NCBI GenBank assembly: GCA_012031475.1
Contig: JAAUTJ010000310.1
Coordinates: 1 to 6,174, forward strand
Direction: 5' to 3'
DNA: 6,174 nt
Origin: Leptolyngbyaceae cyanobacterium SM1_3_5
Lineage (GTDB): Bacteria; Cyanobacteriota; Cyanobacteriia; Elainellales; Elainellaceae
The notes under the pieces were generated by a model, which had not been told where the DNA came from, searched no databases, and saw nothing but the letters and a program-made list of their open reading frames with translations. Positions within the stretch are counted from its first letter, which is position 1, and each line of letters begins with the position of its first letter. This document shows positions 1 through 6,174 of this stretch, one piece after another. A program made the position numbers and the translations under genes.

Positions 1-6
1 GATAGA

Positions 7-82
7 GGCGGGAAGTTGGAAGCATTGTTTGACTGATGTTGTGTGGTTACTTCTCAGCCTAAACTAGCCTCCACTTCCCGCC
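7..82. repeat. Inverted repeat with long loop, downstream of the rep remnant
   Basis: A perfect 10-bp inverted repeat pairs GGCGGGAAGT (7-16) with ACTTCCCGCC (73-82). With one bulged T at 17, pairing extends inwards through 18-20 with 70-72, and after a mismatch through 22-23 with 67-68, giving about 15 paired bases around a loop of roughly 43 bases. It starts 30 bp downstream of the stop codon of the minus-strand rep remnant. The loop is too long, and there is no T-run, for a standard intrinsic terminator. It could be a degraded small mobile element, a replicon-associated hairpin or an RNA-processing structure. The repeat is seen directly; the function is unknown. Confidence 0.55.
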
Positions 83-100
83 CAGCTTTCGTCTCAGCCT
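52..100. repeat. 9-bp direct repeat pair TCTCAGCCT
   Basis: TCTCAGCCT occurs at 52-60 and again at 92-100, in the same orientation and 40 bp apart. The first copy lies in the loop of the 7-82 inverted repeat and the second just outside its right arm. A further 8-bp inverted pair, TTGACTGA (29-36) and TCAGTCAA (113-120), spans the same stretch and overlaps the rep stop codon. Two copies are too few to call iterons. They may be chance, or relics of a replicon or insertion boundary. Confidence 0.3.
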
Positions 101-112
101 TCAGTACTTTTG

Positions 113-1285
113 TCAGTCAAGCAGGTCTGCCACCTCAATCTGAACGCTGTGCCCCTCCTGCCGCAGTCGCATAATCAGAGCATCGCGCAAATTGAGCATC
201 GATCGATTTTGCTGCGCGGTAAAGTGACACCATAATTTCAGATGCAAATCGCCCGTCCAGTCGTATGCGTCGATCGCATTCTGTGCCGCATCGCTCAAAC
301 TCAACTTGATGAGGCTGGCGGCGACGCTAGTTTGCTGGTGCAAGTGGCTCTTGAGTTCGATCCGGTTGGGGCTGCGGCTGACCTTGCTGAGATTACTGCC
401 GCGCTTGGCACACCAGATGATGCGATCGACAGGTTCGCGCACTCGACCCAGCGCTTGCGCCATATCCGCGTCAGTGGACGACCCGCCGCTGAAGATGCCG
501 TAGACCCGATCGATTTTCCCTTGGATTTCGAGACTGAACCCAGTTCCCAATGTGGGTGAGGCGATGATCACGTCATAGTGTTGGATTTCCGTGTCAGGCG
601 ATCGAACAAAAGCTTGTTCCCGATCGCCGCCGATGGTGTTGGAGTTGAGGAGTAAGACGCGCTTACCTGGAAACTCGCGCTTGACTGAATGCGCGAGGTG
701 TTCGCTTTTCTTCAAGCCGTCAGTGGTGACGAGCAGCACTTTTCCCGCTGGCAACCGTCCGACATCGGCCAGCATCGAGGTCGTCACGGTGCTAGAATCC
801 GGTGACTCAATCGATCGCACCTCATAGCCTTGGGGCTGGTAGTCGTTGCGGATCAGGAAAACGGGGTCAGTTTCACTCCGCAATGAGTGTAAGTAGTGCA
901 GTGTCTCGTCATCAAGGTCAGCATCGGCCACAATCACCCGACGCGCCGATCGCACCAGAGCCGCGAATCGTGCCAGCAGTAAGGGGCGCATTCCCTCTTT
1001 GTTGCAGGTGGAACTGGTAAGCAGATGCCGCAAGACTTGTACGACTTCATCGACGATTAAATCGCACCCTGCAAATCGTTCGGGGTCGATCGCAAGCAAG
1101 GCATCGACGCAGAAGCCAACGCGCAGCGTATAGCCTGATCCGTTGATATATCGTCCTTGAGCGCGATCGAGGTCGCCGCGATAGTCCAGCTTCAACCGCT
1201 CGCATAGGTTCCGCATCAGCGCGATGCGGTGGCCTGCACTCAGGACGGATTCACTCAGGCCGATCGATTGTGCGATTAGCTTATA
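113..1285 (-). pseudogene. CyRepA1-like plasmid replication helicase, 5'-truncated by an IS630 element
   Basis: This is the C-terminal ~390 residues of a superfamily-2-like helicase resembling the cyanobacterial plasmid replication protein CyRepA1. The first internal ATG is at 1216, but the frame stays open upstream to the IS edge at 1285 (reading KLIAQSIG...VLSAGHRIALMRNLCERL), so 1216 is not the native start. Numbered from that ATG, visible motifs are Walker B LIVDEVVQVL at 53-62 (D56, E57), a VIVADADLDD segment at 94-103, a motif V-like ASPTLGTGFSLE at 219-230, and a motif VI-like QALGRVR at 254-260 with its arginines. The Walker A lysine motif expected just before KLIAQ is absent, as is the N-terminal half that full-length relatives carry. 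Without a P-loop it should not hydrolyse ATP, so I call it a broken gene. There are no internal stops or frameshifts, which suggests recent loss. The CyRepA1 name rests on recognised motif order and wording; the helicase call is firmer. Confidence 0.75.
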
Positions 1286-1312
1286 CCAATTTAAACAGGG
1301 TCGAGGGCAGAT
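1286..1312 (+). repeat. IS630 left terminal inverted repeat
   Basis: 27 bp beginning CCAATTTAAAC and ending GAGGGCAGAT. It matches the reverse complement of 2408-2434 except at element positions 12, 14 and 17. It is preceded by TA at 1284-1285. This end lies inside the coding frame of the rep helicase remnant. Confidence 0.9.
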
Positions 1313-1350
1313 GGTTTAGACTAACAGCAGTCGTTTTGTTGGTCTTTGTT

Positions 1351-2429
1351 ATGGTCGGTGTCACCTCAGTGAGCGTTGCTGAAAGCTTGGATGAACTCAC
1401 ACAGCAGTTGCAACAAGCCCACAGGCCAACCGACAAAGAACGCCTGCAAGTACTCTACTGGCTCAAACAAGAGAATGCGCCGAGCGTCAGCACGATTGCC
1501 AAAGCCGTTGGCAAGCATCGCAACACCGTGCAAACTTGGTTATCGCGCTACCGCAGCGGCGGCATCGCGGCGATGTTGGAGATCAAGCCGCCATCAACAG
1601 GGGGAGTGCGTGTGATCCCGCAATGGGCAGAAACAGCGCTGGCAAAGCGGTTACAGGAGCCAGAACATGGCTTCAAAAGTTATGGGCAAGTGCAGCAGTG
1701 GCTAGCCGAGCAGTTGGGAGTCGAAGCCGAGTATCACACGGTTTACCAGATGACCCGCTACCGACTCAAAGCCAAGCTCAAGGTGGCTCGTCCCCAGAAT
1801 CGCAAGCAAGACACCGAGCAGCGATCGGCTTTTCAGCAAACCTTGCACTCGACTTGGAGTTGCTAGTCGAGTACTACCGCCAAGTGCGGCAAGACGAGCG
1901 CCCGATTCGCTACTTTGTGCAAGATGAAAGCCGCTTTGGACTCAAGACGATTGTGGGGCGACTCATCACTGCTTGTGGCATCAAACCGATTGGTTCATGG
2001 CAATGGTTGTTCAAAGCCTTCTGGCTCTATGGTGCAGTCGAACCCGCCACAGGTGAAGCGTTCTTCCTTCAGTTTTCGCACGTCGATACCGTTTGTTTTC
2101 AGCGGTTTTTGGATGAGTTCTCCCAGGCGTACCCCGACAGCCTCAACATCGTGCAGGTGGATAACGGGCGGTTTCACCAAGGCAAGGAACTGGTTGTGCC
2201 ACAGAACATCGTCTTATTGTTCCAACCGCCTTACTGCCCAGAGTTGAACCCGATGGAGCGATTGTGGGAACACCTCAAAGCTGACCTCAAGTGGACGTCC
2301 TTTCCAACGCTGGCTCAACTGCAAACCCAAGTGGATCAGCTGCTCAATGAGTTGACCCCTCCAGTGGTTGCTTCCATCACAGGTTATCCCTTTATCCTTG
2401 ATGCCCTATCTGCCCTCAACACCGTTTAA
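1351..2429 (+). pseudogene. IS630-family transposase, split by a -1 frameshift at about 1839
   Basis: This is the DDE transposase that would cut and reinsert the surrounding element at TA sites. Frame one (ATG 1351 to stop 1866) gives an N-terminal helix-turn-helix (around APSVSTIAKAVGKHRNTVQ) and a second DNA-binding region (HGFKSYGQVQQWLAEQLG). Homology then continues in the -1 frame from about 1839 (NLALDLELLVEYYRQ) to the TAA at 2427-2429, inside the right inverted repeat. Catalytic residues are all in the second frame: D at 1923-1925 (VQDESRFG), D at 2160-2162 (VQVDNGRFH) and E at 2256-2258 (ELNPMERLW), with 31 residues between the second D and the E. Joined, the protein would be about 359 residues, normal for the family. 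ATG 1351 is preferred because an upstream GTG at 1270 lies outside the element and MVGV resembles typical family starts. One base appears lost in CAGCAAACC. No canonical slippery heptamer is visible there, so a disabling deletion is likelier than programmed frameshifting. Confidence 0.88.
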
Positions 2430-2434
2430 ATTGG
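2408..2434 (-). repeat. IS630 right terminal inverted repeat
   Basis: Partner of the repeat at 1286-1312, ending GTTTAAATTGG and followed by TA at 2435-2436. It contains the transposase stop codon (TAA, 2427-2429). Only 25 bp separate it from the NACHT start codon, so any outward transcription from the element would enter that gene. Confidence 0.9.
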
Positions 2435-2459
2435 TATTACGCTCCAACTTTCTGCCGCC

Positions 2460-4529
2460 ATGACTGGATTTGAACCGCTGATCGTTGCTGCCACTGCGGG
2501 TTTGACTGGAATTATTACCGATGTCGTCAAGAGCAAAGGCGGCGATCTATTGAAGCGGTATGACGTGAATCTGAAGCGGATTCAAGGAGCTTCGCGCGAA
2601 TATATCGAAAATTATGCGAAGCGACATGGCGAATTGAAAATCGTTTGTGTGCGGATGGATTCGCCTGTGAAGCTCGATGAAATTTATACGGCAGTTCAGC
2701 TTTTAGAGCGATCGGATGTCCGCTATTTTGAATCAGCGGATGCGCTGCAAGATTTGTTTCGGCAGGTTGGCAAGCGCGGCTTTGAGTTTCGAGAATCAAC
2801 TCGACAAAATGGCTTAAAGGTCGCAAATCAGCATCAATCTTTGATGGTGTTGGGCAGTCCGGGAATTGGTAAATCGACCTTTTTGCGAAAGGTTGGTCTG
2901 GAAGCGCTGAAAGGCAAAAACGGCATTTTTCAACACGCTTGCATTCCGGTGTTTATTGTTTTGCGACAGTTTGACAATAGCAAAACGATCGAACAGCTAA
3001 TCTCCGAAGAATTCGCAAACTGCGGGTTTGAAGAAGCTGCTGCACTCACACAGGCCGCACTCGAAAACGGCAAGCTATTAGTTTTGCTGGACGGACTCGA
3101 TGAAGTGCCCCGCGAACATGAAAACAAAGCGATCGATCAGATCCAGAATTTGGTCGATCGATACGGCGATAATCGCTTCATCACGTCCTGCCGCATCGCT
3201 GCCTACAAAGGCGGATTTACCCGCTTCAAAGATGTGATTGTTGCCGCCTTTGAAGATGCCCAAATCGAAGAATTTATCCGTCACTGGTTTGCCGATGAGC
3301 CTGCGATCGCGGATGCCTGCTGGTCACTCCTCAAACAGCCCGAATACGCCGCCGCCAAAGAACTCGCACAAACGCCGCTCTTGCTAACGCTACTTTGCGC
3401 GGTCTACAACGAATCCCAAGATTTTCCAAAAAATCGAGCCGCAGTTTACGGCGAAGCGTTAGACGTTTTGCTCAAGAAATGGTCAGCCGAAAAGCGTCTC
3501 CAGCGCGACCCGATCTACAAAGAACTCAGCCCAGAACTTGAAAAGATTTTGCTTTCCGAAATTGCCTTCGACAGCTTCGAGAGCGATCGACTTTTCTTTT
3601 CCAAATCCGAAGTCGTTGAACAAATCCGCAAGTTTCTAGTCGATAATCTCAACGCGCCCAAACATCTTGATGGTGAAGCAGTTTTGGAGGCGATCGAAAT
3701 CCAACAAGGTCTTCTAGTCGAACGCGCCAGAGAAACCTACTCCTTCTCTCACCTAACGCTGCAAGAATACCTCACAGCTAAATACATCATCGATAACAAT
3801 CAAATCAATTTAATGGTTGAGAATCACCTAATGGAGATACCTGATAATTGGAGAGAGGTGTTTCTGTTAGTGGCGGGACAAATGCCGGGGCGATCGGGTG
3901 CTGATGCATTGCTGTTATCTATAGAGAAAGAAGCTCGAAGATATACAAACAACCCCAAATTAGAATACCTTCTACACTGGGCAGATGAAATAACAAGCGG
4001 ATCACAAGGCGATTACAGCCCTTTGGAGAAACGCGCCGCAGCAATATTTTTAGCCTATATTCTCAATCATGGTAGCGTGTATGAATTACCACTTTGCTTT
4101 GTCTCTACCAAAGACCTTCTCTATAATTTCGATTTTACTTTTAGATTAGAAGAGTGGGATATTATCTCTCTTTCAATAGAGAATGTTAATGAATTACAAC
4201 AGGCAAAAATCTTTAATTCTGTTTCATCTGAGGAGCTAATAAATCAATTAAAAACTTTAAATCTGCAAATCTCGCATTTAGATCTAAATGATATTGAAGA
4301 TGATGCCCAATCTCAAGAAGACATTGTAGAGTTAACTGGTCATCTGCGGAACCTTTGGAATAATGCATTTCACCTTAATGCAGAGATGATGAACTGGTCA
4401 GGGCAAGAAGAAATTTTACTAACAAATTACCTATACTCGAATGAATTGATGTTGATCTGCAAAGAAGCGGCAGTTCGGGTGTCGGCGGAGACTTGGGAGG
4501 CGATCGAATCTCGAATGTTAAAGGTGTGA
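2460..4529 (+). CDS. NACHT-family STAND NTPase
   Basis: This 689-residue protein is a signal-transducing P-loop ATPase related to animal NLRs; bacterial members include anti-phage proteins. An N-terminal helical region (about 1-115, start MTGFEPLIVAATAGLTG) resembles N-terminal domains of other cyanobacterial NACHT proteins and shows no recognisable enzyme motif. The NACHT core follows: Walker A GSPGIGKST at 132-140 (K138), Walker B LLVLLDGLDEVP at 206-217 (D211, D214, E215), a sensor-like RFITSCRIAAY at 239-249, and the winged-helix signature FSHLTLQEYLTAKYI at 429-443. Residues 444-689 form a helical C-terminal region with no leucine-rich, WD or TPR repeats that I can see. No signal peptide or clear transmembrane segment is visible, so it is probably cytoplasmic. 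The ATG is preceded by no Shine-Dalgarno. The preceding in-frame stop is the transposase TAA 30 bp upstream, so no earlier ATG exists. It probably heads a two-gene transcript with the Uma2 gene 20 bp downstream. NACHT assignment is very sure; a defence role is inferred. Confidence 0.93.
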   Translation: MTGFEPLIVAATAGLTGIITDVVKSKGGDLLKRYDVNLKRIQGASREYIENYAKRHGELKIVCVRMDSPVKLDEIYTAVQLLERSDVRYFESADALQDLFRQVGKRGFEFRESTRQNGLKVANQHQSLMVLGSPGIGKSTFLRKVGLEALKGKNGIFQHACIPVFIVLRQFDNSKTIEQLISEEFANCGFEEAAALTQAALENGKLLVLLDGLDEVPREHENKAIDQIQNLVDRYGDNRFITSCRIAAYKGGFTRFKDVIVAAFEDAQIEEFIRHWFADEPAIADACWSLLKQPEYAAAKELAQTPLLLTLLCAVYNESQDFPKNRAAVYGEALDVLLKKWSAEKRLQRDPIYKELSPELEKILLSEIAFDSFESDRLFFSKSEVVEQIRKFLVDNLNAPKHLDGEAVLEAIEIQQGLLVERARETYSFSHLTLQEYLTAKYIIDNNQINLMVENHLMEIPDNWREVFLLVAGQMPGRSGADALLLSIEKEARRYTNNPKLEYLLHWADEITSGSQGDYSPLEKRAAAIFLAYILNHGSVYELPLCFVSTKDLLYNFDFTFRLEEWDIISLSIENVNELQQAKIFNSVSSEELINQLKTLNLQISHLDLNDIEDDAQSQEDIVELTGHLRNLWNNAFHLNAEMMNWSGQEEILLTNYLYSNELMLICKEAAVRVSAETWEAIESRMLKV

Positions 4530-4539
4530 GCAATCGATT

Positions 4540-4545
4540 AGGAGG
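4540..4545 (+). promoter_or_regulatory. Shine-Dalgarno AGGAGG for the Uma2 gene
   Basis: AGGAGG lies four bases before ATG 4550 in the 20-bp gap after the NACHT stop. It decides the start codon: the in-frame ATG at 4493 lies inside the NACHT gene, has no comparable site, and would add 19 residues unlike a usual Uma2 N-terminus. The NACHT gene itself has no such site. Confidence 0.85.
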
Positions 4546-4549
4546 AAAA

Positions 4550-5209
4550 ATGGTTCAGATTTCGATCGATCGAATTCGCGTTCCACCGGGGCAGCGAGTT
4601 TTGCTGCAAGCTGTAAGCTGGGAAGAATTTGAGGCGATTTTAGAGGAGTTGGGTGAAGGGCGATCGACTCGAATCGCGTATGACAACGGCACATTAGAAA
4701 TCATGACTCCGCTACCCGAACATGAGGCAAGCAAAGAAATCATTGGGGACTTGCTCAAAGCGCTGCTAGAAGAACTCGATATTGAGTTTCTAACGCTGGG
4801 TTCAACGACGTTTAAAAATCAGCAAATGGTGCAGGGAATTGAACCTGATCAATGTTTTTATATTCAAAATGAGGCAAAAGTTCGAGGCAAGAAACGCTTA
4901 GATTTAGCCGTTGATCCACCGCCCGATCTAGCGATCGAAATTGATATCACGTCGCGTACTCATCCCAGCATTTATGCCGCCTTAAAAGTAGCGGAGCTTT
5001 GGCGATTTGAATCGGGAAAATTACAGATTAATGTGTTGCGATCGACTCAATATCTCGAAGTGAAGGAAAGCCCGACTTTTCCGGGAATGGCTTTGCGAGA
5101 AGCGATCGTTCAATACGCCAATCAAAGTCAAATTTCTGGTCGAAATTCAGCGATCAAAGCTTTTCGCGCTTGGGTGCGGCAGCAGTTGGCGTCAGCGAAC
5201 CAAAGCTGA
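4550..5209 (+). CDS. Uma2 family endonuclease-like protein (PD-(D/E)XK fold)
   Basis: The product is a 219-residue Uma2 (DUF820) protein, a restriction-endonuclease-like fold family with predicted nuclease activity that is highly multiplied in cyanobacteria. Family hallmarks in order: SWEEFEAILEELGE at 23-36, RIAYDNGTLEIMTP at 41-54, EHEASKEIIGDLL at 58-69, GIEPDQCFYI at 96-105, DPPPDLAIEIDITS at 122-135, and IYAALKVAELWRFE at 141-154. The putative metal-binding acidic residues are E98/D100 and D126, E130 and D132. The classic active-site lysine is not obvious by eye. Length and C-terminal tail (AIKAFRAWVRQQL) fit the cyanobacterial subgroup. It lies 20 bp after the NACHT gene on the same strand, implying co-transcription, and ends 5 bp from the convergent glycosyltransferase-like gene. 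The biological substrate of most cyanobacterial Uma2 proteins is unknown. Family membership is secure; a role with NACHT is speculative. Confidence 0.9.
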   Translation: MVQISIDRIRVPPGQRVLLQAVSWEEFEAILEELGEGRSTRIAYDNGTLEIMTPLPEHEASKEIIGDLLKALLEELDIEFLTLGSTTFKNQQMVQGIEPDQCFYIQNEAKVRGKKRLDLAVDPPPDLAIEIDITSRTHPSIYAALKVAELWRFESGKLQINVLRSTQYLEVKESPTFPGMALREAIVQYANQSQISGRNSAIKAFRAWVRQQLASANQS

Positions 5210-5214
5210 CTTGC

Positions 5215-6174
5215 TCAAGACAAGCGATCGAGCAAACATTCGGCAATCCGATCGGCGGCTCCCGATGCTCCCAAGCGGCGGCGACCATTTTCAGCGATTA
5301 GATGGAGGCGATCGGGGTCTTGCAGGATCGATCGCACGATTTGCGGAGCTTGGCGCGGCTCTTTCAGCAAAATGGCCGACGCTCCCAGCAGGCGCGTTTG
5401 CGCTTCCGCAAATTTCGGCGTAAACTGCGGCCCCGCTCCCGCGATCGTCAAGGCAGGTTTGCCCAAGCCGACAAACTGTTCGGTCGCCGTTCCCGCCATT
5501 GCGATCGCAAAATCCGCTTCGTACAAACAGTCGCGATAGTTGGTTTGGCTCAGCGCGATCGTCGCCTTGCCCTGCGTAAAGCCTTGCTCAGTCTGCCGCC
5601 AGCCCTGCACAATTAGGGCAGCAGTCAGCGGAGCCAAATCAAGCTGTGGTGCGATTGCCGCGAGAAACAGCAGCGATCGTCCCTCCAGCCGCGCATCGAT
5701 CAGCGCCTGCACCGCAACCAGAATCCGATCCCAGTTTTGATAAGCTTCTGGCGGACGCGAACCGGGCAGCAAAACGAAGGTAAGGCCATCGCGCTCCGGT
5801 TCACTGCCAAAGAACTGCGCCGCACTCACAGGCAGATCTAAGCCGTCCATCATCGGATTGCCCAAATCAAAGGCGGGAATCGGCCACTGGCGCAAAACCT
5901 GCGTCGTCAGCGAGTCGCGGGGGAAAACGGCACGGCAGCGCGATCGCGTCATCAGCCACCGCTCCCAAGGCAGATAAACCGAGCCTGACCAGCTTTCCAT
6001 CCGCTCAAACCAAGTCGGGCGCGGCAGCAGTCCCACTTCATCGCGCAGATAATACTCCGATTTCGCCGTGCCCACAAAGGCATAGGGCGCACCGCTCATC
6101 CAGGCAAACAGCAGCGGCACAATATCGCCCACCCGCCAAGATCCACGCCGCCCCGATTTTGCCCAAGCCTGCAC
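5215..6174 (-). CDS. Lipid-A-disaccharide synthase-related protein, 5' end outside window
   Basis: These are the last 319-320 residues of a cyanobacterial protein related to LpxB (GT-B fold, glycosyltransferase family 19-like; the family I recall as TIGR03492). The frame runs off the right edge, and the terminal GTG (6172-6174) is probably internal because relatives are roughly 390-400 residues, so about 75 are missing. In visible numbering, VGDIVPLLFAWMSGAPYAFVGTAKSEYY at 15-42 is characteristic of the family, FVLLPGSRPPEAYQNW at 133-148 corresponds to the LpxB-like LPGSR motif, and AGTATEQFVGLGKPALTIAG at 227-246 is the likely nucleotide-sugar-binding region. Its true substrate is not established, and it is distinct from genuine LpxB. 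Codon usage and frequent CGATCG sites fit resident chromosomal sequence. It converges on the Uma2 gene with 5 bp between stops. Confidence 0.87.
   Translation of the reverse strand: MQAWAKSGRRGSWRVGDIVPLLFAWMSGAPYAFVGTAKSEYYLRDEVGLLPRPTWFERMESWSGSVYLPWERWLMTRSRCRAVFPRDSLTTQVLRQWPIPAFDLGNPMMDGLDLPVSAAQFFGSEPERDGLTFVLLPGSRPPEAYQNWDRILVAVQALIDARLEGRSLLFLAAIAPQLDLAPLTAALIVQGWRQTEQGFTQGKATIALSQTNYRDCLYEADFAIAMAGTATEQFVGLGKPALTIAGAGPQFTPKFAEAQTRLLGASAILLKEPRQAPQIVRSILQDPDRLHLIAENGRRRLGASGAADRIAECLLDRLS

Larger units (their letters stand above)
1286..2434 (+). mobile_element. IS630-family insertion sequence, 1149 bp
   Basis: The element is bounded by terminal inverted repeats at 1286-1312 and 2408-2434, which match at 24 of 27 positions (first 11 perfect, CCAATTTAAAC). 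TA sits immediately outside both ends (1284-1285 and 2435-2436), the expected target duplication for IS630/Tc1-mariner elements. It holds one transposase gene on the plus strand, frameshifted near its middle. Both ends appear intact, so it could still be mobilised by a related transposase in the same cell. On the left it truncates a replication helicase gene; on the right its end lies 25 bp before the NACHT start codon. The choice between TA as duplication and TA as part of the repeat is the conventional one for this family. Confidence 0.92.

Noticed and set aside
7..82. Intrinsic terminator for the rep remnant
   Set aside because: The hairpin loop is over 40 bases and no T-run follows the stem on the transcribed strand.
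242..1020. Several plus-strand open frames (for example 242-559, 591-827, 802-1020)
   Set aside because: They lie opposite the helicase remnant, overlap one another in different frames, and their translations show no domain-like pattern; the minus strand carries clear helicase motifs.
1270..1350. Transposase start at GTG 1270
   Set aside because: This codon lies outside the insertion sequence, in rep-derived DNA, so it cannot be the element's native start; ATG 1351 fits family N-termini.
1831..1845. Programmed -1 ribosomal frameshift signal in the transposase
   Set aside because: Only a three-A run is present at the junction and no X XXY YYZ heptamer is in the right frame, so I do not annotate a frameshift site.
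2340..2459. Outward promoter at the right IS end (TTGACC at 2352, TTGATG at 2398, TTTAAA at 2425)
   Set aside because: Spacings between -35-like and -10-like hexamers are about 21-26 bp or otherwise do not fit, so no promoter is supported.
4493..4549. Upstream ATG extension of the Uma2 gene
   Set aside because: It overlaps the NACHT 3' end, lacks a ribosome binding site and adds residues unlike Uma2 proteins; AGGAGG just before ATG 4550 fixes the start.
5211..5740. Plus-strand open frames rich in Arg and Gln opposite the glycosyltransferase-like gene
   Set aside because: Low-complexity translations typical of the antisense of a GC-rich gene. The minus-strand protein has clear family motifs throughout.
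1..6174. Recurrent CGATCG/GCGATCGC sites as a repeat array or CRISPR-like structure
   Set aside because: They are dispersed single palindromes typical of cyanobacterial HIP1, with no regular spacing or spacers. I also saw no tRNA or rRNA gene.

Overview
The window looks cyanobacterial. CGATCG, the core of the cyanobacterial HIP1 palindrome, recurs in nearly every gene, with full GCGATCGC at 3303-3310 and 5501-5508. The gene content agrees: a cyanobacterial CyRepA1-like plasmid replication helicase, a NACHT NTPase of the type expanded in cyanobacteria, a Uma2 nuclease, and a cyanobacterial lipid-A-disaccharide synthase-related glycosyltransferase. I cannot name the genus.

Layout, left to right. 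Positions 1-112 are non-coding and carry a long-loop inverted repeat plus a short direct repeat. Positions 113-1285 (minus strand) hold the C-terminal part of a CyRepA1-like replication helicase. Its reading frame is open from the stop codon right up to the edge of an insertion sequence, which cuts it off just after where the Walker A motif should be. Positions 1286-2434 are a complete IS630-family element: 27-bp terminal inverted repeats (24 of 27 matching), TA on both sides, and one transposase gene split by a -1 frameshift. The missing N-terminal half of the helicase is not on the far side of the element. Instead a NACHT-family STAND NTPase gene starts 25 bp beyond the IS end (2460-4529, plus). 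It is followed 20 bp later by a Uma2-family endonuclease-like gene (4550-5209, plus) with a strong Shine-Dalgarno. After 5 bp comes, in convergent orientation, the 3' part of a lipid-A-disaccharide synthase-related gene (5215-6174, minus, running off the window), which is probably core chromosome.

Interpretation. The left half resembles debris of an integrated or decayed plasmid cut by an IS. The middle is a possible two-gene NACHT + Uma2 cassette, and the right edge is likely conserved chromosomal sequence. The most interesting candidate is the NACHT-Uma2 pair. Bacterial NACHT proteins are NLR-related and some are known anti-phage proteins. This one has an intact P-loop NTPase core, no recognisable fused effector, and a C-terminal region whose base composition differs sharply from its core, as if the sensing part had a separate history. 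A dedicated partnership with Uma2 is inference only, because Uma2 genes are very numerous and often solitary in cyanobacteria.
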